A stretch of DNA of 64,000 bases, taken from positions 1,778,001 to 1,842,000 of the forward strand of contig JAWNZC010000320.1 of NCBI GenBank assembly GCA_035771165.1, in the 5' to 3' direction. The position numbers and the translations under genes are program-made. Positions 35,101-47,100 of the stretch are shown here, one piece after another. Numbering within the stretch: position 1 is the stretch's first letter; every line of letters begins with the position of its first letter. Source of the stretch: Paragorgia papillata (Eukaryota > Cnidaria > Anthozoa > Scleralcyonacea > Coralliidae). Below the pieces are notes generated by a model that saw only the letters and a program-made list of their open reading frames with translations, searched no databases and was not told the origin of the DNA.

Positions 35101-38100
35101 GCTGCTGTAAATAAAACTTTTGTGTAGTAAAAATATGATGTCTTTTGAATGTTGTTTCAGGTTCACAATGCTGTAAGCCGAACAGTTGAAGCAATTGAAA
35201 ACTGGCTGCAGTTGCGACCATATCAATTACCTCGCGGTTCAATGCTGAATGCGTACCTTCATTTTGAGGCTCTTTCAGATCACAGCTATGATTTTTCGTG
35301 CCTTATGTGTGGATACTTTCCTCCATTGTTAACTTTAGATGTGGACAAGAAAGGAGTGTTTGAACTGGCAGGTAAACTGCATGTATCATCCAGGATTGTT
35401 TTAGCCTGCGTGCAAACTTAAATTTTGAGTCTGTAGGCAGGCTAGAATTGCTTGTGTCATTCGTTTTAGTGCTTAAAGGATTAGAAAAGGCTGTACTACT
35501 GTAGTATATTACTTTCAGATTAATGATTTGTTCATACTAGCTGTATTTTGTCCTTTTTACAGTAAGTGAACTTGAGCTACCAGACATACATTCTAATTCA
35601 ATTCCGGATAAAGTTGATGCTGATATGTTCTGGCAACAAGTCAATCTCGGGATATTATACAGGGGCATACTGAGAGGTATACGTACTGTAGTTAATATTT
35701 TTCAATACGCTAATGACGTCTGACATGTTTCTGAAAAAAATGGCTAATTTAAAAAAAAGTTTTTCATTAGAGCCTTGCTTTCCCTACGTACAGAACTTTT
35801 GTATTGTAAATAGAGAAATTTATTGCAGTAAAACTGTATAAAGTCAGTGCTTGAGTGTCTTATTTTGTTATCAAAGCAATCCTGTAATTGTGTTATGTAT
35901 AATCATTTTTGATTTACATGTACATTCAGGCACTGAAAAGAATCCCTTGGAAATCAAGCCAACCTACAAGTTCTGGGCCCCATTTATTGGCTCCAAGTGC
36001 AGAAGAGGACGACAGCTTTTTTAACTCTGAATTTAGGAAAGCTAATCACAAGGAGGACCTTAAATCTGCTGGCGCTACATCTGACAACTGCTCTATTGAG
36101 AAACTGATGGATTTGTTCTGTGAAGGGAAAGTATGTTACGCTTTGTCACACGACGACATTGTAGATACAGTAGAATGTAGAATGCTACATAGTTTTATAT
36201 TTTTTTATTATTGCTTGTCAGGTCCCGGTAATTAGAGAAATGGCTAGAAGTTTAAACGTGAGTGATAAGGGTTCAAAGCTGGACATCATTAACCGAATAA
36301 AGTCTGTTCTCAACATTGAAGAAACTTTCTTGAAACTCTTTTCTAAAATGTGGGGTGGTTCAGGTAAGACATTTTTTTTATAAATGTTGTGAATTCATGT
36401 GGGAATTATTGCTTTATATATATATATATATCGATATATAGTAAGGTTAGATATACTGCCGAAACAGAGAACGTGGGAGTCTAACGTTTCGAGCGAAGGC
36501 CCTTCGTCAGAGAGAATATCACACGGGTGATAAAAATGCTATATTCTTGGACAGCGGTGCACATTGTTTTTGTATCTACTGCGCATGCGAATAGATACTT
36601 TGTTGGCATGGAAGGTTTTCCTATGTTAGTTAAATAACAATAGAATATTTTCCCGAGTCAGTCCGAGCAATCTGACGCAGTGGATACATGTACGCCTAAG
36701 CGTGCCTATTTTTATCACTCGCTGTCCTGATAAAAGCAAGTACAGTGGAACCTCATTATCTCGAACTCGGTTATCTCGAACAAGAGTTGATTTCCCTTCA
36801 GCATATTTCTTCACTGTTTTACAGTATAATTTATCTCGAACCCCCGCTATCTCGAAGTATTCTTTACCTCCCTTGAGGGTTCGAGATAGTGGGGTTCCAC
36901 AGTATATGCTAAACAGGTTATCACATTCGTGACTCTGTGATATCAATTTTATCACTTTCATAACGATATCATAATTGTCCCTCGTTCACTGCCCTCACAC
37001 AATTATGATATTGTTCCCCAAGCGATAAAACCGATATCACGTCATTCTTCATATGATAACCTATACTTCTAAAGATTAATAAGTGCATTCTCGCTGACGC
37101 TTCATTGACTGGTGTCCTTTTCACGCGAAAAGGTGCAGGTTCAACTCCTGTGGGATGACCTGAAGTGGGGTGTACAGTACGTTATACAATGTTAGGTTTT
37201 GGCATAAATTTTTTATTATATTTATAACTGTGTAAATTTATTTTCTGTTTTGTGTAAGGTGGGTGGCTAGGAATGACTTGCCCGCATGGAATATGCTACG
37301 GACTAAAGTGGCTTTTGAGACATGAAGGACCTCGGGATCATGTGGATATGGTAATGAACCTTGCTGCACTTCCGAATGTTATTGTGTTGGACATGGCAAA
37401 CATGATGGTCGCCCATGCTAGAAATAGAGGCTACAACGTTTTCCAGCCATTTGAAGGTCGTGTTGCTGAATGCACCCCAGAGAACATCCGAAAGGCAAAA
37501 GATGGTGAGCTGGAGATTGACTGGCCCTGGTTTCCCAATGGCGTGGAACAGGACACAGGAGATGAAGTTGAGAGACCTGATGGTGAACAGCTTCTACGTA
37601 ACCCTTCGACTGGATCGTCAGATCATTATTGCTTATTTGATCAATTTCATGAAAAAAATTCTGTTGATCCAGCTGATTGTTTACGTAGAGTGTCGTGCGT
37701 CAACCAACTTGCTGGGAAGACCAATTCAGAAACGGCTGAACAACTGAACAACAGAAGGAACCGTGACAATTACTTTACAACATCTTTGACAGCACACAAT
37801 TCGGTATTTGTCGAAAGGTTGGCAACTCATTTTAATAATGAGAAGACAAATAGACGCGTCATTGTTAGCCATAGTCGACAGGTAAATTAATATTTAAGGA
37901 GACGAGTGGAAAATATTTATGAGAACAAGGAATGGCAGCGAGGACATGAACGCGAAGAGTGAGTGATTTCAGAGCTATCTTTCGAGTTCTCCCTAATTGT
38001 CACTCGTGATTCTATTACTTTATGGGACCAAGATATTTCTTTTTATAAAACAATCTTGAGAAAAACAAATAAAACTAACAAACAATCCTTTTCATCAAAA

Positions 38101-39543
38101 TGTAAATTATCTTTTCTCACGATACATGTAGATCGTTTGCAAACGATGTCACGTGATTGCAAACGACCTATAAAGCCTGGTTTTCACTAGACGTAAGCGT
38201 GAGCATAACGACGTATACGCAAGCGCAGTAAGCACTTCAAGGTCAATTTAACACTTTGTTTTCCCGAAATTCAAAGGTGTTCATCTACCATGAAGTGCTT
38301 ACTGCGCTTGCGTATACGTCGTTTATGCTTACGCTTACGTCTAGTGAAAACCAGACTTTATTGGCAGACGTCGAAAACTTTGGAATTCGTAAACCATTAC
38401 CTCGTAGAAATTTGATTTCGATCTCGTAATTTTTACAGCAAATTGTCGCGCATGTTTTTGAAGTTTTATTTTTTTAGATTATTGTGTGCTTATTTTACCG
38501 GTTTGCTGAATTTTCATTTGTGTATTCATAAATGTTTGTTTTTCTCTTTCTAGTTTGGAGAACAGCTAAATAGAGATTTGAAAGGACAACTGGTAGTTGG
38601 TGACATCATTAAGCGAAGTAAAGTTCAACCACCTAATTCCAAACGAGCAAGGGTAGACAGTGTTGAGACGTCTTCACAATGTTCAGCTTCATCGACGATT
38701 GGTGCAGTGGTTTCATCTGTGATAGAAGTATTAGATACTACAACTACCCCAACTTACTCTAGCCCTAATTCATCCTCATCTATCTCACCTGTGTCGTTCT
38801 CTTCTTCCATAACACCTTGTGCAAGCGCCGCCGTTAATCCATCCTCTACTATATGTGCTGAATCAGTCTCTATTAATAATTCAGCACCTGACTTGGGCAC
38901 CACATCTAAGCCAGACGAAGCTGAAGTTTGTGGAAATGTCCGTTTTCTTAAAGTTGCTGGAACATGTGTGTCGCTGTGGCTATTTCCCGAAAGATTTGGC
39001 CAGTCTGCTACTTGCCTCAATACGTGCAACACTAGTACACTTACAGCTCTTCTTCTAGGGCACATATGGCTGGCAACAGAAGGTAATTTCCCAGAGGATG
39101 GACCTCTCCATCAATCCTGGTTTTCATCGATTCTGTATGCTACGAGAACCGGGATTACATTATCGAACGAATCTGCTGATGGTGCACGTACACTGACCTT
39201 AGAGGAAACCACATCATATTTATGTAGAAGTCGTTTGATAAGTATCGTTTTGCATCCAGCAACAATCGTCCGAATGAATGACGCCAACCCCTCATCACGT
39301 TTAGCGCACCACCTGGAAGAAATGGTTGGCAAGAAGGCAGCGCTCTTTATTTATGCCAAGAAAGCTGTCTTATTCTTGTCATCTAACAGCAGCTTGATGA
39401 TGGTCGACAGCCACAGGAATGGAAACGTTGGTGCAGTTATTGTAAAGGGGAATACTAATGAACTGCCACAGTTCCTCAAGTCGTTAGAAAGCACCCTTGG
39501 ACTTAACGAGTACTGCTACGGAAATTTTGTTTGTTTCACCTAA
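30071..39543 (+). CDS. KDZ/HMGXB3-like transposase gene, 10 exons, about 1,490 aa
   Basis: Exons with consistent GT-AG borders and phases: 30071-30314, 31461-33168, 33732-33838, 34701-34840, 35161-35371, 35563-35676, 35930-36130, 36222-36363, 37259-37881, 38554-39543. Domains (approximate residues): C2H2 finger HYHCFGCNCGFKRRNEAIRH (111-135), Gln/Thr-rich tract (148-300), C2H2 CPFSDCGREFHPNSLSSHIK (338-364), SWIM finger HCKCCTSRRSCMHKCLVKWA (528-563), CxxC pairs TTCFYCES and FCDNCKLP, SAP-like VIREMARSLNVSDKGSKLDI (910-940), transposase core with candidate acids in LLTLDVDKKG (about 794), VIVLDMANMMVAHARNRG (about 1,002) and NSETAEQL (about 1,116), and a C-terminal DSH peptidase-like domain. 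The core resembles HMGXB3-like and KDZ transposases (recalled). One break: a T6 run in exon 7 shifts the frame; a downstream donor at 35,688 offers an alternative intact reading. Confidence 0.82.
31659..32110 (+). repeat. CAA/CAG-rich coding repeat (poly-Gln/Thr tract)
   Basis: About 450 bp of CAA and CAG triplets with frame slips, all inside exon 2 of the transposase gene. In the gene frame it encodes Gln runs, then Thr/Ala-rich, then Gln-rich segments without a stop. The opposite strand gives spurious Leu/Val/Cys-rich frames. Confidence 0.95.
34075..34640. repeat. Two tandem palindromic MITE-like copies in intron 3
   Basis: A copy at about 34,080-34,352 (TTCATTAATAATTCATGAGG ... GCGCGGTTTATAAATATTAC) and a partial copy at 34,365-34,640 in the same orientation. 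Each contains GGCTTTATCGG...CTAAAACACTCGG...GATAAAGCC, a hairpin. A third copy, reversed, is at 53,766-54,050 outside the nest. Confidence 0.75.
36017..36022 (+). other. T6 run that breaks the transposase frame in exon 7
   Basis: Upstream, the phase from exon 6 reads NPLEIKPTYKFWAPFIGSKC then RRGRQLF and a TAA at this run. Downstream, the frame one base over reads NSEFRKANHKEDLKSAGATS and joins exon 8 in phase. All ten exons sum to 4,480 bases, one more than a multiple of three, as expected for one extra T. Alternatively, a donor 11 bases after the usual one in exon 6 (ACT|gtagtt) enters the second frame directly and avoids the stop. Confidence 0.65.
36486..36512 (-). ncRNA. Hammerhead-ribozyme-like core in intron 8
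   Basis: The minus strand reads CTCTGACGAAGGGCCTTCGC then TCGAAACG. CTGACGA, a short stem-loop (AGGGC/GCTC-type) and GAAAC are the conserved core elements of type I hammerheads that occur in Penelope-like terminal repeats and retrozymes of invertebrates. Stem III and the cleavage triplet are not clearly assignable, so it may be a decayed copy. Confidence 0.35.
36743..36902. mobile_element. Tigger/pogo-like MITE in intron 8
   Basis: CAGTGGAACCTCATTATCTC at the left and its reverse complement ending GGGGTTCCACAG at the right, flanked by TA on both sides (36,741-42 and 36,903-04). The CAGTGGAACC terminus and TA duplication are typical of pogo/Tigger-type elements. Length 160 bp; non-coding; it contains four TTATCTCGAAC-like words. 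Confidence 0.75.
38171..38360. repeat. Palindromic MITE in intron 9
   Basis: TAAAGCCTGGTTTTCACTAG and CGACGTATACGCAAGCGCAG are mirrored by CTGCGCTTGCGTATACGTCG and CTAGTGAAAACCAGACTTTA; arms are about 70 bp around a 45-bp spacer. Confidence 0.8.
38554..39543 (+). other. Exon 10: C-terminal DSH cysteine-peptidase-like domain
   Basis: Last exon of the transposase gene. After a Ser/Thr-rich linker (to about residue 1,290) it reads VCGNVRFLKVAGTCVSLWLF, then FGQSATCLNTCNTSTLTALL (candidate Gln-Cys box) and, near the end, AVLFLSSNSSLMMVDSHRNG followed by NVGAVIVKG. A Cys near the domain start and a D-S-H triplet after a hydrophobic strand fit the arrangement of OTU/tegument-DUB-like (C76-type) peptidase folds. 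This is pattern matching by eye. A domain of the same kind occurs in the Helitron-like fragment at 23.9 kb. In a transposase it could act on ubiquitin-like modifiers or process the protein, but no function is shown. Confidence 0.5.
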
Positions 39544-41154
39544 ATGTATTTGCACACGCGCGATTTGAAATCGCATTAACGAAAGTGCGATAAAAATTGC
39601 AGTCAAATCACGGCAAAAATCAGTCGCCCGTCTTAACACTTTTATGTTTTGAGCTAAAGCTAGCATCTGCCGTACGCTTTAAAGATTTTGTCAATACTTA
39701 AATCAATCGCATTGCTATTCTGGTTGGCTACTGTTTTCCAACCACAAAATTGTCAGTCTTCAGCTACATGTTTTATCCATAGGTTTTTATTGTTTTCGTT
39801 TCTATCAGTAAGCTTTCAACAACTAGATAATGTAAATGTAATAATGTAATGTACAAGAACTTCTTTAACTTTGAAAACAATTTTGTTTTATAAAACTGTA
39901 GGAGAGTGAGGAAACACCTTAAACTGTTTATATTGTAAATCATATATATTTTTGACAGAAGATATATAGCTTATGAGAAGTTGTGAAGTGCTATAACGTT
40001 AATTGTTATATATCAAGTGTCAAAGACCATTTTTCTAGCTTTCTGATTGGGCGAGCGGTACTCGCGTGCAATGGCGGTCCGAAATCGTGATGTTTCCCGC
40101 GTAACCCATGGCAGCGGGCAACATTACATTTATTTTCGTGTGTTTTGTGGCCCCTCGACTGTTCGCTGTTGCCCTCGATCGGCTTCGCCTCGGGAAACAA
40201 CGGTAGTCTCGGGGCCACAAATCAAACTGTTTCCCTCGGCGCCATCATAGTCAATCGAGATATGGTCTGGAAACTCAGCTAAAGTCTTTAGTCTATCTTT
40301 TTTGTTTGCCTTTATGCATTTTTGTGCACGGTGTACTGTCACTGAATTACACATTGTATTTTAGTATAAGGAGCGAATTGTCCAATAGCAACGTTTCAGT
40401 TCAATCACTCAACCGTGCTATTTACATATTAATAAACCTAAAACAAAGGATGTGCACGGTGTAAGGTACGGTTCAACATAAAATCACAGCTCATTATAGG
40501 CGCTTTGAAGTTTGCCGAGTTTCCAGACCATATCTCGATTGACTATGGCGCCAGTAAATAAGTGTTAATTATTATATGGCTAGGTAATTTACCATTTCTA
40601 TACAGTATGGTAGGTAATGGAACCTCCACTGGCGTTGTAAGAAGACTGTAGATTGAGCGCTATACTTAATGGTGTTTATGAATACAAGCAATTAAAAAGA
40701 ATCTGTCCACGCTTCAATGTTTTCTCAAATATACGTCAAACAAATGTTATTTGTATAGGTAATAGCATGGTTCCGAGTGCAATATTTGGAAAAAACATGC
40801 ACGAGTGAGTTTTTCAAAGACTACCAAAATTGCACGAGTCCGAAGGACGAGTGCTATTTGAGGTCTTTGAAAAACTCACGAGTGCGCGTTTTTTTCAAAT
40901 TGCAAAAGAAACGATGCTATTACTTATTAATAATATACATAAAAAAATTTAACATGAAGAGAAACTTTCCAATCAAACTGCTTTGTGCAAATAACATACA
41001 TGAAAAAATTTAACAGGAAGAGCTTTTTTTCTAGTCAAAAATGATTTTTGTACAAATTTAAAAAAATTAAAACTTTGCACTGTATTTCCTTTTTTCTGCA
41101 CTGTATTTCCTCAAAACTGCACTGCTCTCAGCCAATCAGAATAAATAATTCATG
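39544..41154. other. Post-gene region with two palindromic repeats
   Basis: No gene. A 45-bp inverted repeat (GCCATCATAGTCAATCGAGA ... at 40,240-40,283 and its reverse complement at 40,509-40,553) brackets about 310 bp. A second palindrome at 40,755-40,935 contains GTGAGTTTTTCAAAGAC/GTCTTTGAAAAACTCAC around CGAGTCCGAAGGACGAG. AATAAA at about 40,432 is a possible polyadenylation signal for the transposase gene. Confidence 0.5.
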
Positions 41155-44105
41155 TATATTATTAGATATGAAACTACTTGGTTATATGTGGTTAATATTT
41201 ACAGTAATTGTCTGCATATGGGCTTTTCACCTAATATGGGCCGTTTTTACAAAAGATGGAAGGACTACACACCAAATTGTCTGAAATTTTGATATGAAAC
41301 TACTTTCACAGAGTTAAGACCCTGGTAAAAAAATCAGGAGAAAATACAAAGTCCGACTATGTGTTCAAAAACCTGCCATATGTAGTTAATATATACAGTA
41401 TACATATGGGCTTTTCGCCTAAAACGGGCCGTTTTTACAAAAGATGGAAGGACTGCACTAAATTGTCTGAAATTTTGATATGAAGCTACTTTCATAAAGC
41501 TATGGCTATAGTAAAAAAATCAGGAGAAAATACAAAGTCCGACTATGTGTTCAAAAACCTGCCATATGTAGTTAATATATACAGTATACATATGGGCTTT
41601 TCGCCTAAAACTGGCCGTTTTTTACAAAAGATGGAAGGACTGCACCAAATTGTCTGAAATTTTTATATGAAGCTACTTTCATAAAGCTAGGGCTATAGTA
41701 AAAAAATCAGGAGAAAATACAAAGTCCGACTATGTGTCCAAAAACCTGCCATATGTAGTTAATATATACAGTATACATATGGGCTTTTCGCCTAAAACGG
41801 GCCGTTTTTACAAAAGATGGAAGGACTGCACCAAATTGTCTAAAATTTAGATATGAAGCTACTTTCATAAAGTTAGGGCTATAGTTAAAAAATCAGGAGA
41901 AAATACAAAGTCCGACTATGTGTTCAAAAACCTGCCATATGTAGTTAATATATACAGTATACATATGGGCTTTTCGCCTAAAACGGGCCGTTTTTACAAA
42001 AGATGGAAGGACTGGACCAAATTGTCTGAAATTTTGATATGAAACTACTTTCACAGAGTTAAGACCCTGGTAAAAAAATCAGGAGAAAATACAAAGTCCG
42101 ACTATGTGTACAAAAACTGGCTATGTGTAGTTAATATATACAGTATATATGGGCTTTTCGCCTAAAACGGGCCGTTTTTACAAAAGATGGAAGGACTGCA
42201 CCAAATTGTCTGAAATTTTGATATGAAGCTACTTTCATAAAGCTAGGGCTATAGTAAAAAAATCAGGAGAAAATACAAAGTCCGACTATGTGTCCAAAAA
42301 CCTGCCATATGTAGTTAATATATACAGTATACATATGGGCTTTTCGCCTAAAACGGGCCGTTTTTACAAAAGATGGAAGGACTGCACCAACTTGTCTGAA
42401 ATTTTGATATGAAGCTACTTTCATAAAGTTAGGGCTATAGTAAAAAAATCAGGAGAAAATACAAAGTCCGACTATGTGTTCAAAAACCTGCCATATGTAG
42501 TTAATATATACAGTATACATATGGGCTTTTCGCCTAAAACGGGCCGTTTTTACAAAAGATGGAAGGACTGGACCAAATTGTCTGAAATTTTGATATGAAG
42601 CTACTTTCATAAAGTTAGGGCTATAGTAAAAAAATCAGGAGAAAATACAAAGTCCGACTATGTGTTCAAAAACCTGCCATATGTAGTTAATATATACAGT
42701 ATACATATGGGCTTTTCGCCTAAAACGGGCTGTTTTTACAAAAGATGGAAGGACTGCACCAAATTGTCTGAAATTTTGATATGAAACTACTTTCATAAAG
42801 CTAGGGCTATAGTAAAAAAATCAGGAGAAAATACAAAGTCCGACTATGTGTTCAAAAACCTGCCATATGTAGTTAATATATACAGTATACATATGGGCTT
42901 TTCGCCTAAAACGGGCCGTTTTTACAAAAGATGGAAGGACTGCACCAAATTGTCTAAAATTTTGATATGAAGCTACTTTCATAAAGTTAGGGCTATAGTT
43001 AAAAAATCAGGAGAAAATACAAAGTCCGACTATGTGTACAAAAACTGGCTATGTGTAGTTAATATATACAGTATATATGGGCTTTTCGCCTAAAATGGGC
43101 CGTTTTTACAAAAGATGGAAGGACTGCACCAAATTGTCTGAAATTTTGATATGAAGCTACTTTCATAAAGCTAGGGCTATAGTAAAAAAATCAGGAGAAA
43201 ATACAAAGTCCGACTATGTGTTCAAAAACCTGCCATATGTAGTTAATATATACAGTATACATATGGGCTTTTCGCCTAAAACGGGCCGTTTTTACAAAAG
43301 ATGGAAGGACTGCACCAAATTGTCTAAAATTTTGATATGAAGCTACTTTCATAAAGTTAGGGCTATAGTTAAAAAATCAGGAGAAAATACAAAGTCCGAC
43401 TATGTGTACAAAAACTGGCTATGTGTAGTTAATATATACAGTATATATGGGCTTTTCGCCTAAAATGGGCCGTTTTTACAAAAGATGGAAGGACTGCACC
43501 AAATTGTCTGAAATTTTGATATGAAGCTACTTTCATAAAGCTAGGGCTATAGTAAAAAAATCAGGAGAAAATACAAAGTCCGACTATGTGTTCAAAAACC
43601 TGCCATATGTAGTTAATATATACAGTATACATATGGGCTTTTCGCCTAAAACGGGCCGTTTTTACAAAAGATGGAAGGACTGCACCAAATTGTCTAAAAT
43701 TTTTGATATGAAGCTACTTTCATAAAGTTAGGGCTATAGTTAAAAAAATCAGGAGGAAATACAAAAGTCCGACTATGTGTTCAAAAACCTGCCATATGTA
43801 GTTAATATATACAGTATACATATGGGCTTTTCGCCTAAAACGGGCCGTTTTTACAAAAGATGGAAGGACTGCACCAAATTGTCTAAAATTTTGATATGAA
43901 GCTACTTTCATAAAGTTAGGGCTATAGTTAAAAAATCAGGAGGAAATACAAAGTCCGACTATGTGTTCAAAAACCTGCCATATGTAGTTAATATATACAG
44001 TATACATATGGGCTTTTCGCCTAAAACGGGCCGTTTTTACAAAAGATGGAAGGACTGCACTAAATTGTCTGAAATTTTGATGTGAAACTACTTTCACAGA
44101 GCTAA
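41155..44105. repeat. 186-bp satellite array, about 16 copies, inside the DNA transposon
   Basis: The unit runs from GATATGAAGCTACTTTCATA through AAAAAATCAGGAGAAAATAC, CCTGCCATATGTAGTTAATA, GGGCTTTTCGCCTAAAACGG and AAAAGATGGAAGGACTGCAC. Two sub-types exist: most copies have TTCAAAAACCTGCCATATG, while those near 42,105, 43,035 and 43,407 have TACAAAAACTGGCTATGTG and lack one CA step. The last two are exactly 372 bp (two units) apart, suggesting dimer amplification. The first and last units are the most diverged. No open frame. Confidence 0.95.
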
Positions 44106-47100
44106 GACCATCTCAGTTTACGCCAATATTTCTTCCAGTCATGAAATGCGTTTCACAGTGTAACACTTCTTGTGTTGCATGCAATTGCAATTTTGCCTGA
44201 ATCATTGCATGACAAACTGTAGTAAAACTCGGTAAAAGGGATTTTTTAAAATAAGGTTACTGTGCAGCTTATTTAACTAACTTACCTCACTCATAGGGAA
44301 TACTGTCAGTCAAAGTAAAGCTTGAATGTTGATTTATCGCTTGTTGATCACGTTCGATAATATAGTGACGAAAATCCTTCCCAATACTTCCTAATAGTAC
44401 AGTTACGGTTCCGAACATGTTCCATTGGAACCAGTCTTTATCTACCTGCGAGTACGCTCTTCATCGTGAAGTGGTTTTGAATTGAATCAAAAACAAAATA
44501 AGATACAAATTAGTCGTGAAGATCTTGAATATGTATTGTTGGAAAACAATCAGGTCAGTCGCGTCCCAAGAGATGCTTGTTGTTTAATTGTTTAACAATT
44601 AATTAAACTCGAATCAAACAAAGATAATGATGGACTGAGGCTATAACCGGGACACTAATACAATATTTATCACATGAATGTTTACATTTCTAACTTCGAA
44701 CGTTTCATTCTCGTACAGTAAAGGCATGGCTAAGCGTAACAACTTAGTTATACAACATCAGGCCGTAAATACTAAATGCAAATTCTGTTCCACAAATATA
44801 TACGAAAATATAGCACAAGTTTACGCCATATTTTTAGGTTCGTTAAATGTGGGGAAACAGTTTGCATTCCGTTTAACATTTCCCATTGCAGGATGCTATA
44901 CAACAATGTTTGAAAACCGAAAGCGAAGCTTAAATATATGAAGTATAAATATTATAGATGTTTAATCAGCGCTCGCTCGTGTTATAAATAATCTTAAAAC
45001 TGAACGCGAAGCTAAAACGTCCACCCGAGGCCCACGGCCGTGAGGTCGTTCTGCGTTATGGTTCACTTGGAATATAATAAAATGCTTTATTTGGTGTTTA
45101 TGCAATGTAGTAACTACATGCTTATAAAGAACCCCAACATCATGTAAGAAGAGCATCAAATATAACGCACGGACATGTGAAGAATCAACCATATTTTACC
45201 CACTTGTAGCTATCTCTAATTATTTTGTTTCATACAAGAGTTACACCTCAAGGCGCAAAGCATTGGGCTATAGTGCGCCTTTTTGGCATAGTGCCTTCCC
45301 AATAAAAAATAAACAAACATGTAGCTCTTTCATTTATTATCATTTACATTAACACCGAAAAATGTAAAATACGATTTTTATAAAAAATATAACTGCCCGA
45401 AGAATTTCGGGCGTCCAAAAGTTTTTGTGCTATTGTTTCATAATAATGACGAACTCTGTCGGATTAAGTTCTGAACATGGATTACATTTTCTTATATCAA
45501 CAAATTTTGCGACAATGATATGCAAATGACTTTGCTCAATTTGTAGTTCAAATTGGTAACATTGAAGGGTATTTCAACATTTATAGTTGACGAATACGCG
45601 TTGAATCGCGTGTGGTGTGCTTCTGATTTACATATATAGCGGTATATAGTCTATCAGATAGAGCTGTAATGTATAAATATACTGTAGCTATTAAAATAGG
45701 TTATTTTAATATCTAGTTTAGATTCCTATAGTGACAAATTCCTACATTACGCTGTTGGCTGTTTCGTTATTTATCAAGGTGATAGGAATCGAACCTATCT
45801 AGGATGGTTTACTACAGTATAATCCTGCCCACCAGGGACCATTTTTTTAAAAAAGTAGATGGCGCAAACTGTGTATATACACAGTTAAAATATAATAATA
45901 TAAAATAATGCCGTGCTGCGTACTATAGTCTACATGTGTAGTAGTAATTAACTGACTGATGAATATCAAAATTTGGTCAATTCGTTTCTGAGAAAATCAC
46001 ATTTAAAGATGTCCATTTGTGATATAAAGCCGCAAATTAAAAAATGAGCAACTTGTGATGTAGCTTAAGGATGCATTTTATATAAGTAACCCAACACTAT
46101 ACTGACAGCATGTTTTCTCTGCATGAACATTACAAATTAGTATTTCGTTTTTCACTTTGCTCTATCTGAAACACTACCTACGCAGCACTCTAAACCTTCC
46201 AAGCACTAAGTGACGTCACGTCACGTACATAAACATGACAATACAGTATTTGGGAATGTTTGAAGAGAGATACCTGTATTGAATCTCCGAAACAAATAAA
46301 CTAAATCAAAAATTGTAAAAGAACTAAACAGAGCTTATGCATGGCACCTCACCGTAAGTTATTTGGAATATCCAAACTTATTAACTATATATTTCAAACC
46401 AAATTTATTGCACTCAGAATGTAGCACTTGGAATTTATGATCACTTGTAATACTGTATATACAATTCTCACATTCATTTGCATACCTGTACTCTGGAGGA
46501 AATAATGACAAGACTTCACTGCAAGTAAAAAAATACTTACTTTACATGTAAATGTAACACCATGCAGTTAGACTAGTAAGACGTAGCTATTTCCATCAAT
46601 TTCCTGATGAATAACTTTCAACTTTTTTTCACAGAGCTTCCCCCCCCCCCCCCCCCCATTTTTTTGACATACAAGTGCATTAAGTACAGTTATTTATAGT
46701 CAATAATTTCACTACAGTACGTATACCACTGATCTCTATACAACAGTTATATAGAGATCAGTGACGTATACGGTATCTTGTCAGATATATATAATTTCTA
46801 TTTATAGTAATTAAGTACTTTGGTGTTGAATCAAATATACAGTATATAAACAAAAACATTCAACCACACATGTTAAGTGATGTTCATTTAATGTTCCAAA
46901 ACTGTATCAATTCTAGTTAAGCATAAACTAACTTAAAAACAAATTTTAAAATGCTGATAACAAACAACCGTTTTTCAATTTGTTGCATTATGCTACTTGT
47001 ACAATTTTTATGCTTCATGTTCAAACCCTGGAACATGGGCATTCAGGGATTTACCCACAAAAAGATGAGTGCCAAGTAAAAAGATCCTGATTTGATTATG

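Noticed and set aside
30071..39543. Ordinary host gene similar to HMGXB3
   Set aside because: It lies wholly inside an element with 8-bp duplications and matched inverted termini, 170 bp from one end, and that element interrupts a BEL leader. A resident host gene could not sit there.
41155..44105. CRISPR-like array
   Set aside because: The whole 186-bp unit is repeated with no unique spacers, and the context is eukaryotic. The same applies to the 27-bp array at 52.7-53.1 kb.
44678..44941. 87-codon frame in the right arm of the DNA transposon
   Set aside because: Two Cys in KCKFCSTNIYE hint at a finger, but there is no second pair and no splice or start support.
45765..45850. tRNA-like T-arm (ATAGG-TTCGATT-CCTAT) on the minus strand
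   Set aside because: Only the T-arm fits. The 5' acceptor strand that should pair with CACCTTG is absent, and no D-arm or anticodon arm folds. At most a tRNA-derived remnant.
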